From Senimuribacter intestinalis (lineage in GTDB: Bacteria > Bacillota > Clostridia > Peptostreptococcales > Anaerovoracaceae): a stretch of DNA of 64,000 nucleotides. The DNA lies in contig CALPCJ010000004.1 of the NCBI GenBank assembly GCA_943192975.1, positions 1 to 64,000 of the forward strand, written 5' to 3'. Below, piece by piece: positions 42,587-52,165 of this stretch (positions are counted from its first letter, which is position 1; every line of letters begins with the position of its first letter). Position numbers and translations under genes: made by a program. The notes beneath the pieces were generated by a model. That model saw only the letters and a program-made list of their open reading frames with translations. It was not told the origin of the DNA and did not search any database.

Positions 42587-42785
42587 ATGTATAAGAGCCT
42601 CCCCGATTCTTAACCGAGATTATAGAAAACGCTATAAAAATGTATAAGAGTGTTGTCAGTGAAACGGATTATCTCGAAATTGCGGGCGAAAAACTTGCGT
42701 TATATGCAATAATTTCCCCAAATTTTTGGCGTATATGGCGCGGTTCATAGGAAATTTGAGTGTGAGAGATGATGGACTTATACAT
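42587..42785. repeat. ATGTATAAGAG word cluster
   Basis: ATGTATAAGAG at 42587-42597 and 42640-42650, and its complement core CTTATACAT at 42777-42785. Copies 1 and 2 can each pair with copy 3. The region has no gene and lies between ppdK and a convergent VanZ gene. Confidence 0.4.
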
Positions 42786-42810
42786 TTTTAGAAAGAATTT
42801 GCTGTTTGGG

Positions 42811-43401
42811 TTAAGATTTCATTTTTGATTCAACCAACAACTCTAGCTTTAGCAGTTTTGTTACTCCATAGCCGGCAGTGATTCCTGCGACATACAGAAT
42901 AATATCAAAGGTGTCAAAGAATCCTCGCGCAGTAAGTGCTTGTAAAAGCTCCAACGCAAAAGACAGGAAGATGGCGCTGCAAATCATGAGTGGGAATTTT
43001 ATTTTCCTAAAGAAATAGTCCATAGGAACAAAGCAAAGAAAATTAAATAGACTTTGCAGTTTCATTTCCGGCTCGCCCAATGCCGCAAAAGAGTCTGCTG
43101 GATTCCAAATATATTCGGCATGGAGTGCGGAGCGACCGAAAAGGGTGATAAAAAGAAGTACAGCGTAAAGGGCTATTAACGAAAAATATAAATATCTCGG
43201 TATTTTGTGATAAAGCACGATGTAACCTAATGCTGAAAAACATGCGATACAGAAGAAAAGTGAAAACCACATGGCAGGAAAATACAGTGGATTGCCGGTT
43301 GATACAAATCGAGTAAGAAGTTCACAGAATAGGTAGTAGTGCATAAGATAACCGGGAACGATACTGACTATGGCAATGGTTGAAAGTTTTTTAAGGTTCA
43401 T
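42811..43401 (-). CDS. VanZ-family membrane protein
   Basis: 196 residues from ATG 43401 (GAAAGG upstream; the frame extends further but overlaps the next gene's end and terminator). Five helices with the VanZ hallmarks: FGRS, NFLCFVPMDYFF and SFALELLQALTARGFFDTFDI. VanZ proteins confer low-level teicoplanin resistance in some enterococci and occur broadly without a known role. It follows an L,D-transpeptidase gene on the same strand; both may act in the wall. Confidence 0.85.
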   Translation of the reverse strand: MNLKKLSTIAIVSIVPGYLMHYYLFCELLTRFVSTGNPLYFPAMWFSLFFCIACFSALGYIVLYHKIPRYLYFSLIALYAVLLFITLFGRSALHAEYIWNPADSFAALGEPEMKLQSLFNFLCFVPMDYFFRKIKFPLMICSAIFLSFALELLQALTARGFFDTFDIILYVAGITAGYGVTKLLKLELLVESKMKS

Positions 43402-43482
43402 AAAAAAGCCTTTCTTTCCTAAAAAATATGATATCAATATTTTAATATATATTGGATGGAACGTACAGAAAAAAGTCAAAAA

Positions 43483-43507
43483 GGAGGCAGCTTCAAGAGC
43501 AGCCTCC
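43483..43507 (-). terminator. Terminator of the L,D-transpeptidase gene, overlapping its stop
   Basis: GGAGGCAGC (43483-43491) pairs with GCAGCCTCC (43499-43507, one arm mismatch) and on the minus strand is followed by TTTTTGACTTTTTT. The upstream arm is also the last codons of the gene. Confidence 0.8.
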
Positions 43508-45016
43508 AACTTTCACCAGCACAATCTTACTTACTGTTTGGTAAGGGGTATAAGCATTTTTCACCGAGTATTTAATTTGATATTCACCTTCGCAGTCGAA
43601 AATCCATGCTGCGGCTTCTTCGGCAGTCACTGGTTGGAAATCAGCATCAGAAGGACCTTTAATTGCAATTTTCAGCTTTGATGTCACATCTTTACCGTTA
43701 TGAACAGCGCTGATTCCGGTGATAAGATCGGTCGATATGCGGGGCTGTACGGCTAAAGGTGTATTGCAACTGCCGTCTGTACCGACAAGAGCAGCGTTAA
43801 ACGCCGGCGGCAGCGTCAACTGTGGGTCATTGTTGACTGCCCCTTTTTTAGAAGTGATTGTAATGACCTTTTTCGCCGCTTTATAAGGGGCGTATTTATT
43901 TTTGACGATGTATTTTACCGAGTATTTGCCGGTCTTTGCAAACCGGTAATTCTTTGCGTCCCGGTAGGAATAGATCTTGTATTTCTTTGCGCCGGGCGCT
44001 TTGATGTAGACCTTCATGGCACTGGTGCGGATGGCGGAAGCCTGCTTTGCGGTGACACCTTTTACAGCGTTTTTATCGCCCCAAGTGACGGTCCTGCTCT
44101 TTGCGCCGGAGATGACGGGCGCTTTTAAATTGTCCACGACTTTGATTTTCACGGTGGTGCTGGCGCTTTTTCCGTAAGGAGCAGTGACGGTGTAGGTGAT
44201 CTTATAAGTTCCCAATTTGTTTGTGGAAAAAGTATCGCTGACATATTTTCCTTTCTTGGAAGAGTAACGCTCCACCTTGGAAACCTTTATGAAATCCTTT
44301 AAGTTCATAAAGGTATTCGGGTCCTTCGCATAGACGTAGCTTTTTGGGTTATAATTTTTCTTGCCGTATTGCACCGTCAGAGGTTTTTTTGGAGAAACTC
44401 TGATGGTCGGCGCATCTATAACATAGTACGGATTGGCAGGGTCCGGGTCTGTAGGATCCCAGTATTTATAGCGACCGGTGTAAACCTTAATCGGTGCAGG
44501 CTTTCCCAGCGGACCCGGGTTATCACTGCGATAAATGGTCACCTTGGTGCCGATTTTGCAGGTGTAATAAATCCACTTGGCGTCGACGACGGAAAGGCGT
44601 ACGCAGCCGTGGGATGCGGACTGCCCCAGCATGTTGAACTGGCTGGTGACCTGCGAAGCCTTGTCAAAGCGTTCTGTATAGTAAACGGAGTGGAATAGAA
44701 TGTCATCGGTGATGTGGGTGCAGTACTGTCCATACACATCGTTCATCAGTTCACCCCAGTTCCATCTCCCCTGCGTGTAAAAAGTCCCTTTGGGCGTAGT
44801 GCCGCCAAGACCGGTAGAACAGAGCATGGCGCGAATCGGCTTCCATTTGCCGTCAATTTTTTTGTAAGCCGTTATAACGTTTTGCTGTTCGTTGACTTTG
44901 AGCCAGTATTTGCCTGTATAGGTGCTAGCGTGAGCATCTGAGACTGTAAAGCATAGCACTGCCATGGTAAAAAGCACGGCGAGCAAAATACCAATTCCCT
45001 TTTTTTCTCTAATCAT
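43493..45016 (-). CDS. L,D-transpeptidase with Ig-like repeats
   Basis: 507 residues. Signal peptide (~1-30, cleaved at AHA/ST), YkuD catalytic domain (~33-165) with the SHGCVRLSVVDAKWIY site (catalytic Cys and His) and ILFHSV, then a proline-rich linker and three or four bacterial Ig-like/DUF5011 modules (ISGAKSRTVTWGDKNAVKG, VKYIVKNKYAPYKAAKKV, KYSVKNAYTPYQTVSK). It crosslinks peptidoglycan through 3-3 links or attaches to the wall surface. ATG 45016 follows GGGAGG. Confidence 0.9.
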   Translation of the reverse strand: MIREKKGIGILLAVLFTMAVLCFTVSDAHASTYTGKYWLKVNEQQNVITAYKKIDGKWKPIRAMLCSTGLGGTTPKGTFYTQGRWNWGELMNDVYGQYCTHITDDILFHSVYYTERFDKASQVTSQFNMLGQSASHGCVRLSVVDAKWIYYTCKIGTKVTIYRSDNPGPLGKPAPIKVYTGRYKYWDPTDPDPANPYYVIDAPTIRVSPKKPLTVQYGKKNYNPKSYVYAKDPNTFMNLKDFIKVSKVERYSSKKGKYVSDTFSTNKLGTYKITYTVTAPYGKSASTTVKIKVVDNLKAPVISGAKSRTVTWGDKNAVKGVTAKQASAIRTSAMKVYIKAPGAKKYKIYSYRDAKNYRFAKTGKYSVKYIVKNKYAPYKAAKKVITITSKKGAVNNDPQLTLPPAFNAALVGTDGSCNTPLAVQPRISTDLITGISAVHNGKDVTSKLKIAIKGPSDADFQPVTAEEAAAWIFDCEGEYQIKYSVKNAYTPYQTVSKIVLVKVGGCS

Positions 45017-45440
45017 ATTTTGCCTCCCAATTTAATCAGTGACTATAGTATAGCACGTTTTTTTCTGTATAAATATGAAATTTTCTAAAGAATTTCGCAA
45101 GAATTCTTCTTTTTTTTCTGAACGGAAGGGAAAAGGACAGTAGTACCTTTTCTTATGCCTGATTTTTCAACGGAAATAAAGAATCAAGATTCTGAATTTA
45201 ATAAATATACATAGTAAAGGGATACAACTTTAAAGGAATAACGTGAAAAAATATATACGTTTTATGGAAAATAATTACATAAAAAATGAAGAAAAAGCTG
45301 AAAAAATCAATGCTTTTTGACAAAAAAGAGTAGCGCGCAGAGCAAAAAAACTGTATAATAGGGATACAAAAAATAGGAGTCAAGAAAAGCATATTAATAC
45401 TAAAATTAGAATAATTATAATGAAAGATAGGAGTGAGAAG
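45017..45440. other. Gene-free divergent promoter region
   Basis: An AT-rich 424-base region between the L,D-transpeptidase and hutH. It holds a TATAAT at 45354-45359 directed at hutH with no convincing -35, an AGAATC/GATTCT dyad and an AAGAATT-rich stretch on the Ldt side. I see no gene or clear operator. Confidence 0.5.
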
Positions 45441-46982
45441 ATGGCAGTTTTGATTAACGGACGTGACCTTACGGTAGAAGAGGTTATTCGCGTATGCCGC
45501 GGAAATGAAAAAGTCGAAATCGCACCACAGGCGAAGGAGGCAGTCAACAAGGCACGGGCTTACATCGAGCGAAAGCTGGATGAGGGCGCAGTGATTTATG
45601 GTTTGACTACCGGGTTTGGTAAATTTTCCAACGTGCTGATTTCTAAAGAGGAGACGACAGACTTACAACGCAATCTGATTATCAGCCACACTTGCACTTT
45701 TGGAGAGCCCTATCCGAGGGAGTATGTAAGAGCAGCTATGCTGCTGCGCTGTAACGCATTATCGAGGGGAAATTCCGGCATCAGACTGTCCACCATTCAA
45801 ACTATGCTGGATATGCTGAATGCAGGCATTCATCCGGTGATTCCAAGGAAAGGCTCTTTGGGCGCTTCGGGCGATCTTGCACCGCTTTCTCACATTGCGC
45901 TGGGTCTGATTGGACTTGGAAAAGTGGAATATAAGGGGGAAATCGTTGACGCAAAGGATGCCATGGTGGCAGAAGGCATTACGCCTGTGGAACTGGCAGC
46001 CAAAGAGGGGCTTGCCCTGAACAACGGAACCCAGATGATGACAGCAGTTGGTGTTAATGTGCTTTGGGACGCAATGAATCTTTTGAAAGTGGCAGATCTT
46101 GCCACTGCCATGACAGCAGAGGCGTTACACGGAATTACTAAGGCATATGACCATAAAGTGCAGGATGTGCGAGGACATCAGGGGCAGAAAATTACAGCGG
46201 AGAATTTGCTTACTCTGCTCGAGGGCAGCAAGAATGCTATGGAGGTACAGCCGACTAAGGTGCAGGATCCATATTCTCTTCGCTGCATTCCACAGATTCA
46301 CGGCGCTTCCAGAGACGCACTGCAGTATGTGTATGATGCGGTTTCCAGAGAGATTAATGCGGTGACGGATAATCCGATCGTATTTCCTGATGAAGACGAA
46401 GTCATTTCTGGTGGAAACTTCCACGGTCAGCCAATGGCACTGGCATTTGACTTTATGAAGATGGCGATTTCCGAGCTTGCCGATGTTTCTGAAAGAAGAG
46501 CGGAAAGATTGATTAACCCAGCGCTTTCGGAGGGACTTCCGGGCTTCCTCACTAAGCATGGCGGCGTTTGTTCCGGCTTTATGATTGCCCAGTATGCAGC
46601 GGCTTCCATGGTTTCCGAGAACAAAGTTTACGACCATCCGGCCTGTGTGGATTCCATTCCGTCCTCCGGTAATCAGGAAGATCATGTGTCTATGGGAACG
46701 ACCTCTGCAAGAACCGCAGCGATGGTGCTCGACAATGCACAGAAAGTGCTCAGTATTGAAATCGCAGCGGCGGCACAGGGCATCTGGCTGAGACAGGAAA
46801 TCGGCGAAAGCAGTATCGACAACCTGGCGCCGGCAACCAGAGAGGCTTACGATTACATTAGAACCATTTCCGAGCCGATTGAGGAAGACGTCATCATGCA
46901 TGATGAACTTGCAAAATTTGAGCAGATGGTGAAGGATAACAGCCTGCTTGAAGTAGTGGAAAAAGTAGTAACTTTGAAATAG
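45441..46982 (+). CDS. hutH: Histidine ammonia-lyase
   Basis: 513 residues from ATG 45441 (ATAGGAG ~8 bases upstream). The GSLGASGDLAPLSH motif forms the MIO cofactor from Ala142-Ser143-Gly144, the same numbering as in Pseudomonas. Further family blocks are YGLTTGFGKFSNV and NFHGQPMALAFDF. It removes ammonia from histidine to give urocanate. First gene of hutH-hutU-(array)-hutI-fchA-ftcD. Confidence 0.97.
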   Translation: MAVLINGRDLTVEEVIRVCRGNEKVEIAPQAKEAVNKARAYIERKLDEGAVIYGLTTGFGKFSNVLISKEETTDLQRNLIISHTCTFGEPYPREYVRAAMLLRCNALSRGNSGIRLSTIQTMLDMLNAGIHPVIPRKGSLGASGDLAPLSHIALGLIGLGKVEYKGEIVDAKDAMVAEGITPVELAAKEGLALNNGTQMMTAVGVNVLWDAMNLLKVADLATAMTAEALHGITKAYDHKVQDVRGHQGQKITAENLLTLLEGSKNAMEVQPTKVQDPYSLRCIPQIHGASRDALQYVYDAVSREINAVTDNPIVFPDEDEVISGGNFHGQPMALAFDFMKMAISELADVSERRAERLINPALSEGLPGFLTKHGGVCSGFMIAQYAAASMVSENKVYDHPACVDSIPSSGNQEDHVSMGTTSARTAAMVLDNAQKVLSIEIAAAAQGIWLRQEIGESSIDNLAPATREAYDYIRTISEPIEEDVIMHDELAKFEQMVKDNSLLEVVEKVVTLK

Positions 46983-46997
46983 ATGGAGGGGAAAAGC

Positions 46998-49022
46998 ATG
47001 TTAGATAACAAGACCATTGAAGGGGCTATGACTATCAGACTGGGAAATGAATATCCAGATTATCCGGCTTTTGCGGAAGGAATCAGAAGAGCACCGGACA
47101 GAGGATTCAGATTGACCAAGGAGCAGACTAAGATTGCGCTGAAAAATGCGCTGCGCTATGTGCCGGAGGAACTGCACGAAAAGTTGGCGCCGGAATTTAT
47201 GGAGGAGCTGACAACCCGCGGTAGAATCTATGCGTATAGATACAGACCGGAGGGCAGACTTTACGGAAAGCCGATTCACGAATACAAGGGCAAGTGCCTG
47301 GCAGGAAAAGCGTTTCAGGTCATGATTGAAAACAATTTGGACTTTGAGGTTGCTCTTTACCCATATGAACTGGTTACTTACGGCGAAACTGGTCAGGTTT
47401 GCCAGAATTGGCTGCAGTACAGACTGATTAAGAAATACCTGGAAGAGTTGACCGAAGACCAGACCCTGGTTGTAGAATCGGGGCATCCACTGGGACTGTT
47501 CCCGTCCAAACCGGAAGCGCCGAGGGTTATTATCACCAACTCCATGATGATTGGCATGTATGACAATCTGGACGATTGGGAAATTGCCGAGGAAATGGGC
47601 GTTGCCAACTACGGACAGATGACTGCAGGCGGCTGGATGTATATCGGACCGCAAGGTATCGTTCACGGTACATTCAACACCATTTTAAATGCAGGCAGAA
47701 AATATCTGGGTGTGGCAGAGCAGGGTGACTTACAGGGTCATACCTTCGTGTCCTCAGGGCTTGGCGGCATGAGCGGGGCACAGCCGAAAGCTGCTAATAT
47801 TGCAAATGCCGTAGGCATTTTTGCGGAAGTGGACTATTCTAGAATTGTCACTCGGCACGACCAGGGATGGGTTGACGTTATCATGGACGACATTGACGAG
47901 ATTTTCAAGCTGGCCAACGAGAAAATTGCGGCAAAAGAAAGCATTTCCATCGCTTATCACGGTAATATCGTAGACCTCCTGGAAGCTGCTGCCGCAAAGG
48001 ATTTTCACATTGATTTGCTGTCAGATCAGACCAGCTGTCACAACGTATATAACGGCGGCTACTGCCCGGTGGGCATGACCTTTGAAGAAAGAACAAAGCT
48101 GCTCCATGAGGATCGAGACAGGTTCTGCAAAGAAGTTGACAAGACACTCCACAGACATTACAAGGCAATCAAGGCGCTGACCGAAAAAGGAACCTATTTC
48201 TTTGACTACGGCAATTCCTTTATGAAAGCTATGTACGACGCAGGTATCAAGGAAATTTCCAAGAATGGTTACGATGACAAAGACGGCTTTATCTGGCCTT
48301 CCTATGTAGAGGATATCATGGGACCGGTACTCTTTGACTACGGCTATGGTCCGTTCAGATGGGTTTGCCTGTCTGGAAAGCCAGAGGATCTCGACGCAAC
48401 CGACAAGGCGGCGATGGACTGCATCAATCCGGAAAGAAGAGCGCAGGACAGAGACAACTGGGTTTGGATTCGCGATGCAAAGAAGAACAAACTGGTCGTT
48501 GGAACCCAGGCGAGAATCCTTTATCAGGATGCAGAAGGCAGAAGGGATATTGCGCTAGCATTTAATAAGCTGGTGCGCGAAGGCAAGTGCGGTCCTATTA
48601 TGATGGGAAGAGATCACCATGACGTATCCGGTACCGATTCCCCATTCAGAGAGACTTCCAATATCAAGGATGGCTCCAATGTCATGGCAGACATGGCAGT
48701 GCAATGCTTTGCAGGAAATGCAGCTAGAGGTATGTCTCTTTGTGCACTGCACAATGGCGGCGGTGTAGGCATCGGAAAAGCCATCAACGGCGGCTTCGGA
48801 CTGCTTCTTGACGGCTCTGAAAGAGTGGACGAAATTATCAAATCTGCTATGATGTGGGACGTCATGGGCGGCGTTGCCAGAAGAAACTGGGCGAGAAACG
48901 AAAACGCACTGACTACTTCCATCGAATACAACAAGAACTACGCAGGAAAAGGACATATCACCATTCCGTTCCTTGCTGACGATGCACTGGTGGAAGCGAC
49001 AGTTGATAAGTTTGTGAAATAA
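46998..49022 (+). CDS. hutU: Urocanate hydratase (long Firmicutes form)
   Basis: 674 residues from ATG 46998 (GGAGGGG upstream); longer than the ~555 residues of the Bacillus/Pseudomonas enzyme but usual for the long clostridial form. Blocks such as YGQMTAGGWMYIGPQGIVHGT, SGLGGMSGAQPKA, MGRDHHDVSGTDSPFRET and HNGGGVGIGKAINGG are clear. It uses tightly bound NAD to turn urocanate into imidazolonepropionate. Starts 15 bases after hutH. Confidence 0.97.
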   Translation: MLDNKTIEGAMTIRLGNEYPDYPAFAEGIRRAPDRGFRLTKEQTKIALKNALRYVPEELHEKLAPEFMEELTTRGRIYAYRYRPEGRLYGKPIHEYKGKCLAGKAFQVMIENNLDFEVALYPYELVTYGETGQVCQNWLQYRLIKKYLEELTEDQTLVVESGHPLGLFPSKPEAPRVIITNSMMIGMYDNLDDWEIAEEMGVANYGQMTAGGWMYIGPQGIVHGTFNTILNAGRKYLGVAEQGDLQGHTFVSSGLGGMSGAQPKAANIANAVGIFAEVDYSRIVTRHDQGWVDVIMDDIDEIFKLANEKIAAKESISIAYHGNIVDLLEAAAAKDFHIDLLSDQTSCHNVYNGGYCPVGMTFEERTKLLHEDRDRFCKEVDKTLHRHYKAIKALTEKGTYFFDYGNSFMKAMYDAGIKEISKNGYDDKDGFIWPSYVEDIMGPVLFDYGYGPFRWVCLSGKPEDLDATDKAAMDCINPERRAQDRDNWVWIRDAKKNKLVVGTQARILYQDAEGRRDIALAFNKLVREGKCGPIMMGRDHHDVSGTDSPFRETSNIKDGSNVMADMAVQCFAGNAARGMSLCALHNGGGVGIGKAINGGFGLLLDGSERVDEIIKSAMMWDVMGGVARRNWARNENALTTSIEYNKNYAGKGHITIPFLADDALVEATVDKFVK

Positions 49023-49096
49023 ATCGGGATAATCGTGAGAATCGGAGCAGCCTTGGGTGGGCTAATCTGGTTTATCATGTGAAATGTCTTCGTATG

Positions 49097-49275
49097 CTGA
49101 CAAACCTGACAAAAAGCAAAAATATTGTCAGTTTCGTCAGCATTTTGAAAGAAAACCCTGACAAACCTGACAAAATTATAGAAATTTGTCAGTACTGTCA
49201 GCAAAATCTATGAGTATGGGAGTGTTTGAGCTGAAAATGCTGACAAAACATTGATCCATTCATAGATTTTGTCAG
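49097..49275. repeat. Three hairpins built from CTGACAAA between hutU and hutI
   Basis: CTGACAAA at 49097, 49106, 49158, 49167 and 49240 on the plus strand, TTTGTCAG or TTGTCAG at 49125, 49185 and 49268, plus partial GTCAG copies at 49136 and 49196. Copies pair up as three stem-loops: 49096-49112 with 49125-49141, 49158-49174 with 49185-49201 and 49240-49248 with 49267-49275. AAAATCTATGA (49203) also pairs with TCATAGATTTT (49260). hutI starts 33 bases later. Confidence 0.7.
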
Positions 49276-49307
49276 TAAACACAAAGAGAGACGAGGAGAA
49301 TCACCAA

Positions 49308-50555
49308 ATGGCAACAGTACTTGTAAAAAATATCGGATTGCTGCAGACCCCTGTTGGCAGTTTCAGTCACGGCGGCAAAGTGCAAGGTGAGAACCTAAAG
49401 CTGAAGGACGCCGCTATTCTCATCGAGGACGGAATTATCAGTGAGATTACCGAGGGCGGCGTGCTGCCAAAAGGAGCAGAAACAGCTGATACAGTCATCG
49501 ACGCAGAGGGCAGGCTGGTGACGCCAGGGCTGGTGGAAGGGCATACCCATATGGTATTCGGCGGCTACAGGCAGCATGAAATACCCATGAAGCTGAAAGG
49601 CGCGGGATATCTGGATATTCTGAGAGCAGGCGGCGGCATTCTGGATACCGTGAGAAAGACCAGGGCTGCAAGCTTTGAGGAACTTTACGACAAAACCGAA
49701 GGTTTTCTCGATGAAATGATGGGGCTGGGTGTTACCACCTGCGAAGCAAAGAGCGGCTATGGTCTGGACTTTGATACTGAAGTGAAAATGCTGGAAGTGC
49801 TGAAAAAGCTCAATGAGGATCACCCGATGGATATTGTGAGCACTTTCATGGGAGCCCATGCCATTCCTGAAGAATACAAGGACCGGGAGAATGGCGCAGA
49901 TCAATTTATTGATATGCTCTGTACGGACCTGCTGCCTTATGTAAAAGAAAGCCAGCTGGCTGACTATGCGGATATCTTCACCGAGGATTCGGTATTTAAC
50001 TATGAGCAGAGCAAAACCTACCTGGAAAAGGCAAGGAAGCTGGGTTTTGGGCTGAAAATCCATGCTGATGAAATTGAGGCAATCGGCGGCAGCGTATTGG
50101 CAGGCGAAATGGGAGCAGCCAGCTGCGAGCATTTAATTGCCATCGATGAAGCGGGTCTTGCGTCTCTGGCAAAAGGCGGTGTGACCGCTATGTGTCTGCC
50201 GGCAACTTCCTTCTATTTAGGGGCAAATTTTGCGCCGGCGCGGAAAATGATTGAGATGGGCATACCTGTGGCGACAGCCTCCGATTTTAATCCGGGATCC
50301 TGCCCGTCGCTGAATCTGCAGTTTGTCATGAATCTGGCATGTATCAAATACCGCATGCTGCCGGAAGAAGTGCTGACTGCAGTGACCATCAATCCGGCTT
50401 GCGCTATTGGAAAAGGTGAGCTAGTAGGGACGCTGGAGTGTGGCAAACAGGGCGATCTGGTAATCTGGGACGCCCCTGACATGGATATGCTTTGCTATAG
50501 ATTTGGCTCTAATCTGGCATTGCAGGTAATCAAGAAAGGAATGGTAGTAGCATGA
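49308..50555 (+). CDS. hutI: Imidazolonepropionase
   Basis: 415 residues from ATG 49308 (GAGGAG upstream). Amidohydrolase metal site GHTHMVFGG, then HADEIEAIGG and DFNPGS. It hydrolyses imidazolone propionate to formiminoglutamate. Its stop overlaps the next start by 4 bases, so the rest of the pathway is translationally coupled. Confidence 0.97.
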   Translation: MATVLVKNIGLLQTPVGSFSHGGKVQGENLKLKDAAILIEDGIISEITEGGVLPKGAETADTVIDAEGRLVTPGLVEGHTHMVFGGYRQHEIPMKLKGAGYLDILRAGGGILDTVRKTRAASFEELYDKTEGFLDEMMGLGVTTCEAKSGYGLDFDTEVKMLEVLKKLNEDHPMDIVSTFMGAHAIPEEYKDRENGADQFIDMLCTDLLPYVKESQLADYADIFTEDSVFNYEQSKTYLEKARKLGFGLKIHADEIEAIGGSVLAGEMGAASCEHLIAIDEAGLASLAKGGVTAMCLPATSFYLGANFAPARKMIEMGIPVATASDFNPGSCPSLNLQFVMNLACIKYRMLPEEVLTAVTINPACAIGKGELVGTLECGKQGDLVIWDAPDMDMLCYRFGSNLALQVIKKGMVVA

Positions 50556-51178
50556 AATTAATCGATATGCAGGTAAAAGAATATTTGGACGTTTTGAAAT
50601 CAGATGCACCGGCGCCGGGCGGCGGTTCTGTCAGTGCATTGGCAGGTGCGCAGGGCGCGGCTTTGTTCATGATGGTGGCGGATCTTACTATCGGTAAGGA
50701 AAAGTACGCAGACTGGCAGGAGGTGTGCAAAGCAGCAAAGGAAAAGGGCGCAGCCCTTTACGAAGAATTGACTGCGGCGGTAGATAAGGACACCGAGGCG
50801 TTCAATCTTGTTTCCGCAGCCTTTAAAATGCCGAAGGAAACTGACAAGGAAAAGGCGGCAAGAAAACAGGCAATTGCGGACGGAACTCTGGTGGCAACGG
50901 AGGTGCCTTTCCGCACCATGCAGTTGGGCTATGAGGGTTTGATGACAGCAAGGACCATGATTGGAAAGTCCAATCCTAACGCAGCAAGCGACCTGGGCGT
51001 AGCCATTTTGAACCTGACGGCTTGCATCAAGGGCGCATGGCTCAATGTAAAAATCAATCTGCCGGGCGTAAAGGACGAGGCAAAGGCAGCGTATTACGCA
51101 CAGGAAGGACAGAAAATGTTCGATGAGGCGGATAAAATTGCTAGCGGTCTGTATAACGAAGTGGCTGCAGCACTGTAA
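50552..51178 (+). CDS. Formimidoyltetrahydrofolate cyclodeaminase
   Basis: 208 residues matching the FTCD_C/FchA family: PAPGGGSVSALAGAQGAAL, DKDTEAFN and SDLGVAILNL. It converts 5-formimino-tetrahydrofolate to 5,10-methenyl-tetrahydrofolate and ammonia. In animals it is fused with the transferase; here the two are separate adjacent genes. Confidence 0.93.
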   Translation: MKLIDMQVKEYLDVLKSDAPAPGGGSVSALAGAQGAALFMMVADLTIGKEKYADWQEVCKAAKEKGAALYEELTAAVDKDTEAFNLVSAAFKMPKETDKEKAARKQAIADGTLVATEVPFRTMQLGYEGLMTARTMIGKSNPNAASDLGVAILNLTACIKGAWLNVKINLPGVKDEAKAAYYAQEGQKMFDEADKIASGLYNEVAAAL

Positions 51179-51209
51179 TTTTTAGATGATAGAAGGAGAA
51201 AGAGGAACA

Positions 51210-52118
51210 ATGGCACAGATTATCGAAAGTATTCCAAATATCAGTGAAGGAAGAAGAACTGATGTAATAGAGGCATGTGTGGATCAGATTAGAACCACAC
51301 CGGGCTGTACCCTGCTTAACTACAGCTCCGACGAGAGCCACAACAGAACCGTTATCACCTATATCGGTGATGCAAAAGGCGTGGAAGAAGCCAGTGTGAA
51401 GTTGGTTAAGAAAGCGGCTGAACTCATCGACCTGACAAAACACGAAGGGGAGCACCCTAGAATGGGCGCAGTAGATGTCATGCCTTTCCTTGCCATCAAG
51501 GACTGCACCACAGAGGATTGCGTAGAACTTTCCAAGGTAGTCGGCAAAAGAATCGCTGATGAAGCAGGCGTGCCAGTTTTCCTCTATGAGTACTCCGCAC
51601 AAAGACCTGAAAGACAGAATCTCGTAAAAATCAGAAAGGGTCAGTTTGAAGGCATGGCAGAAAAAGTGCAGGAGCCTGATTGGGAACCTGATTTCGGCGG
51701 CAGAAAAGTTCACCCGACAGCAGGGGTTATGGCAGTAGGAGCAAGACCGCCGCTGGTTGCATACAATTTGAATCTGAACACAGACGATGTGCAGGTTGCG
51801 AAGAACATTGCAAACGTTATCAGAGAAAAGGACGGCGGACTGAAATGCGTCAAAGCCATGGGCTTTGAAATCGAAGATGAGGTGACAGGCAAGAAATATG
51901 CCCAGGTTTCCATCAACATGACCAATTATGAGCAGACGCCGCTTTATAGAGTTACCGAAATGGTAAAATCCGAAGCAGCCAGATATGGCGTAGTCGTCAC
52001 CGGCACAGAAATCATCGGACTTTGCCCGATGAAAGCATTGGTGGATTCTGCCGAATATTATCTGCAGATAAAAGATTTCGATTTCCACACACAAGTACTT
52101 GAAAATCATATTCTGTAG
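51210..52118 (+). CDS. ftcD: Glutamate formimidoyltransferase
   Basis: 302 residues from ATG 51210 (AAGGAG and AGAGG upstream). IPNISEGRR start, KHEGEHPRMGAVDVMPF (catalytic His), then GARPPLVAYN. It transfers the formimino group from formiminoglutamate to tetrahydrofolate, releasing glutamate. With the cyclodeaminase it completes histidine breakdown and supplies one-carbon units. Confidence 0.95.
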   Translation: MAQIIESIPNISEGRRTDVIEACVDQIRTTPGCTLLNYSSDESHNRTVITYIGDAKGVEEASVKLVKKAAELIDLTKHEGEHPRMGAVDVMPFLAIKDCTTEDCVELSKVVGKRIADEAGVPVFLYEYSAQRPERQNLVKIRKGQFEGMAEKVQEPDWEPDFGGRKVHPTAGVMAVGARPPLVAYNLNLNTDDVQVAKNIANVIREKDGGLKCVKAMGFEIEDEVTGKKYAQVSINMTNYEQTPLYRVTEMVKSEAARYGVVVTGTEIIGLCPMKALVDSAEYYLQIKDFDFHTQVLENHIL

Positions 52119-52165
52119 TGTTATAACTAAAGGGCAGAGTATTTTTCGAGAACAAGGAGAACCAA

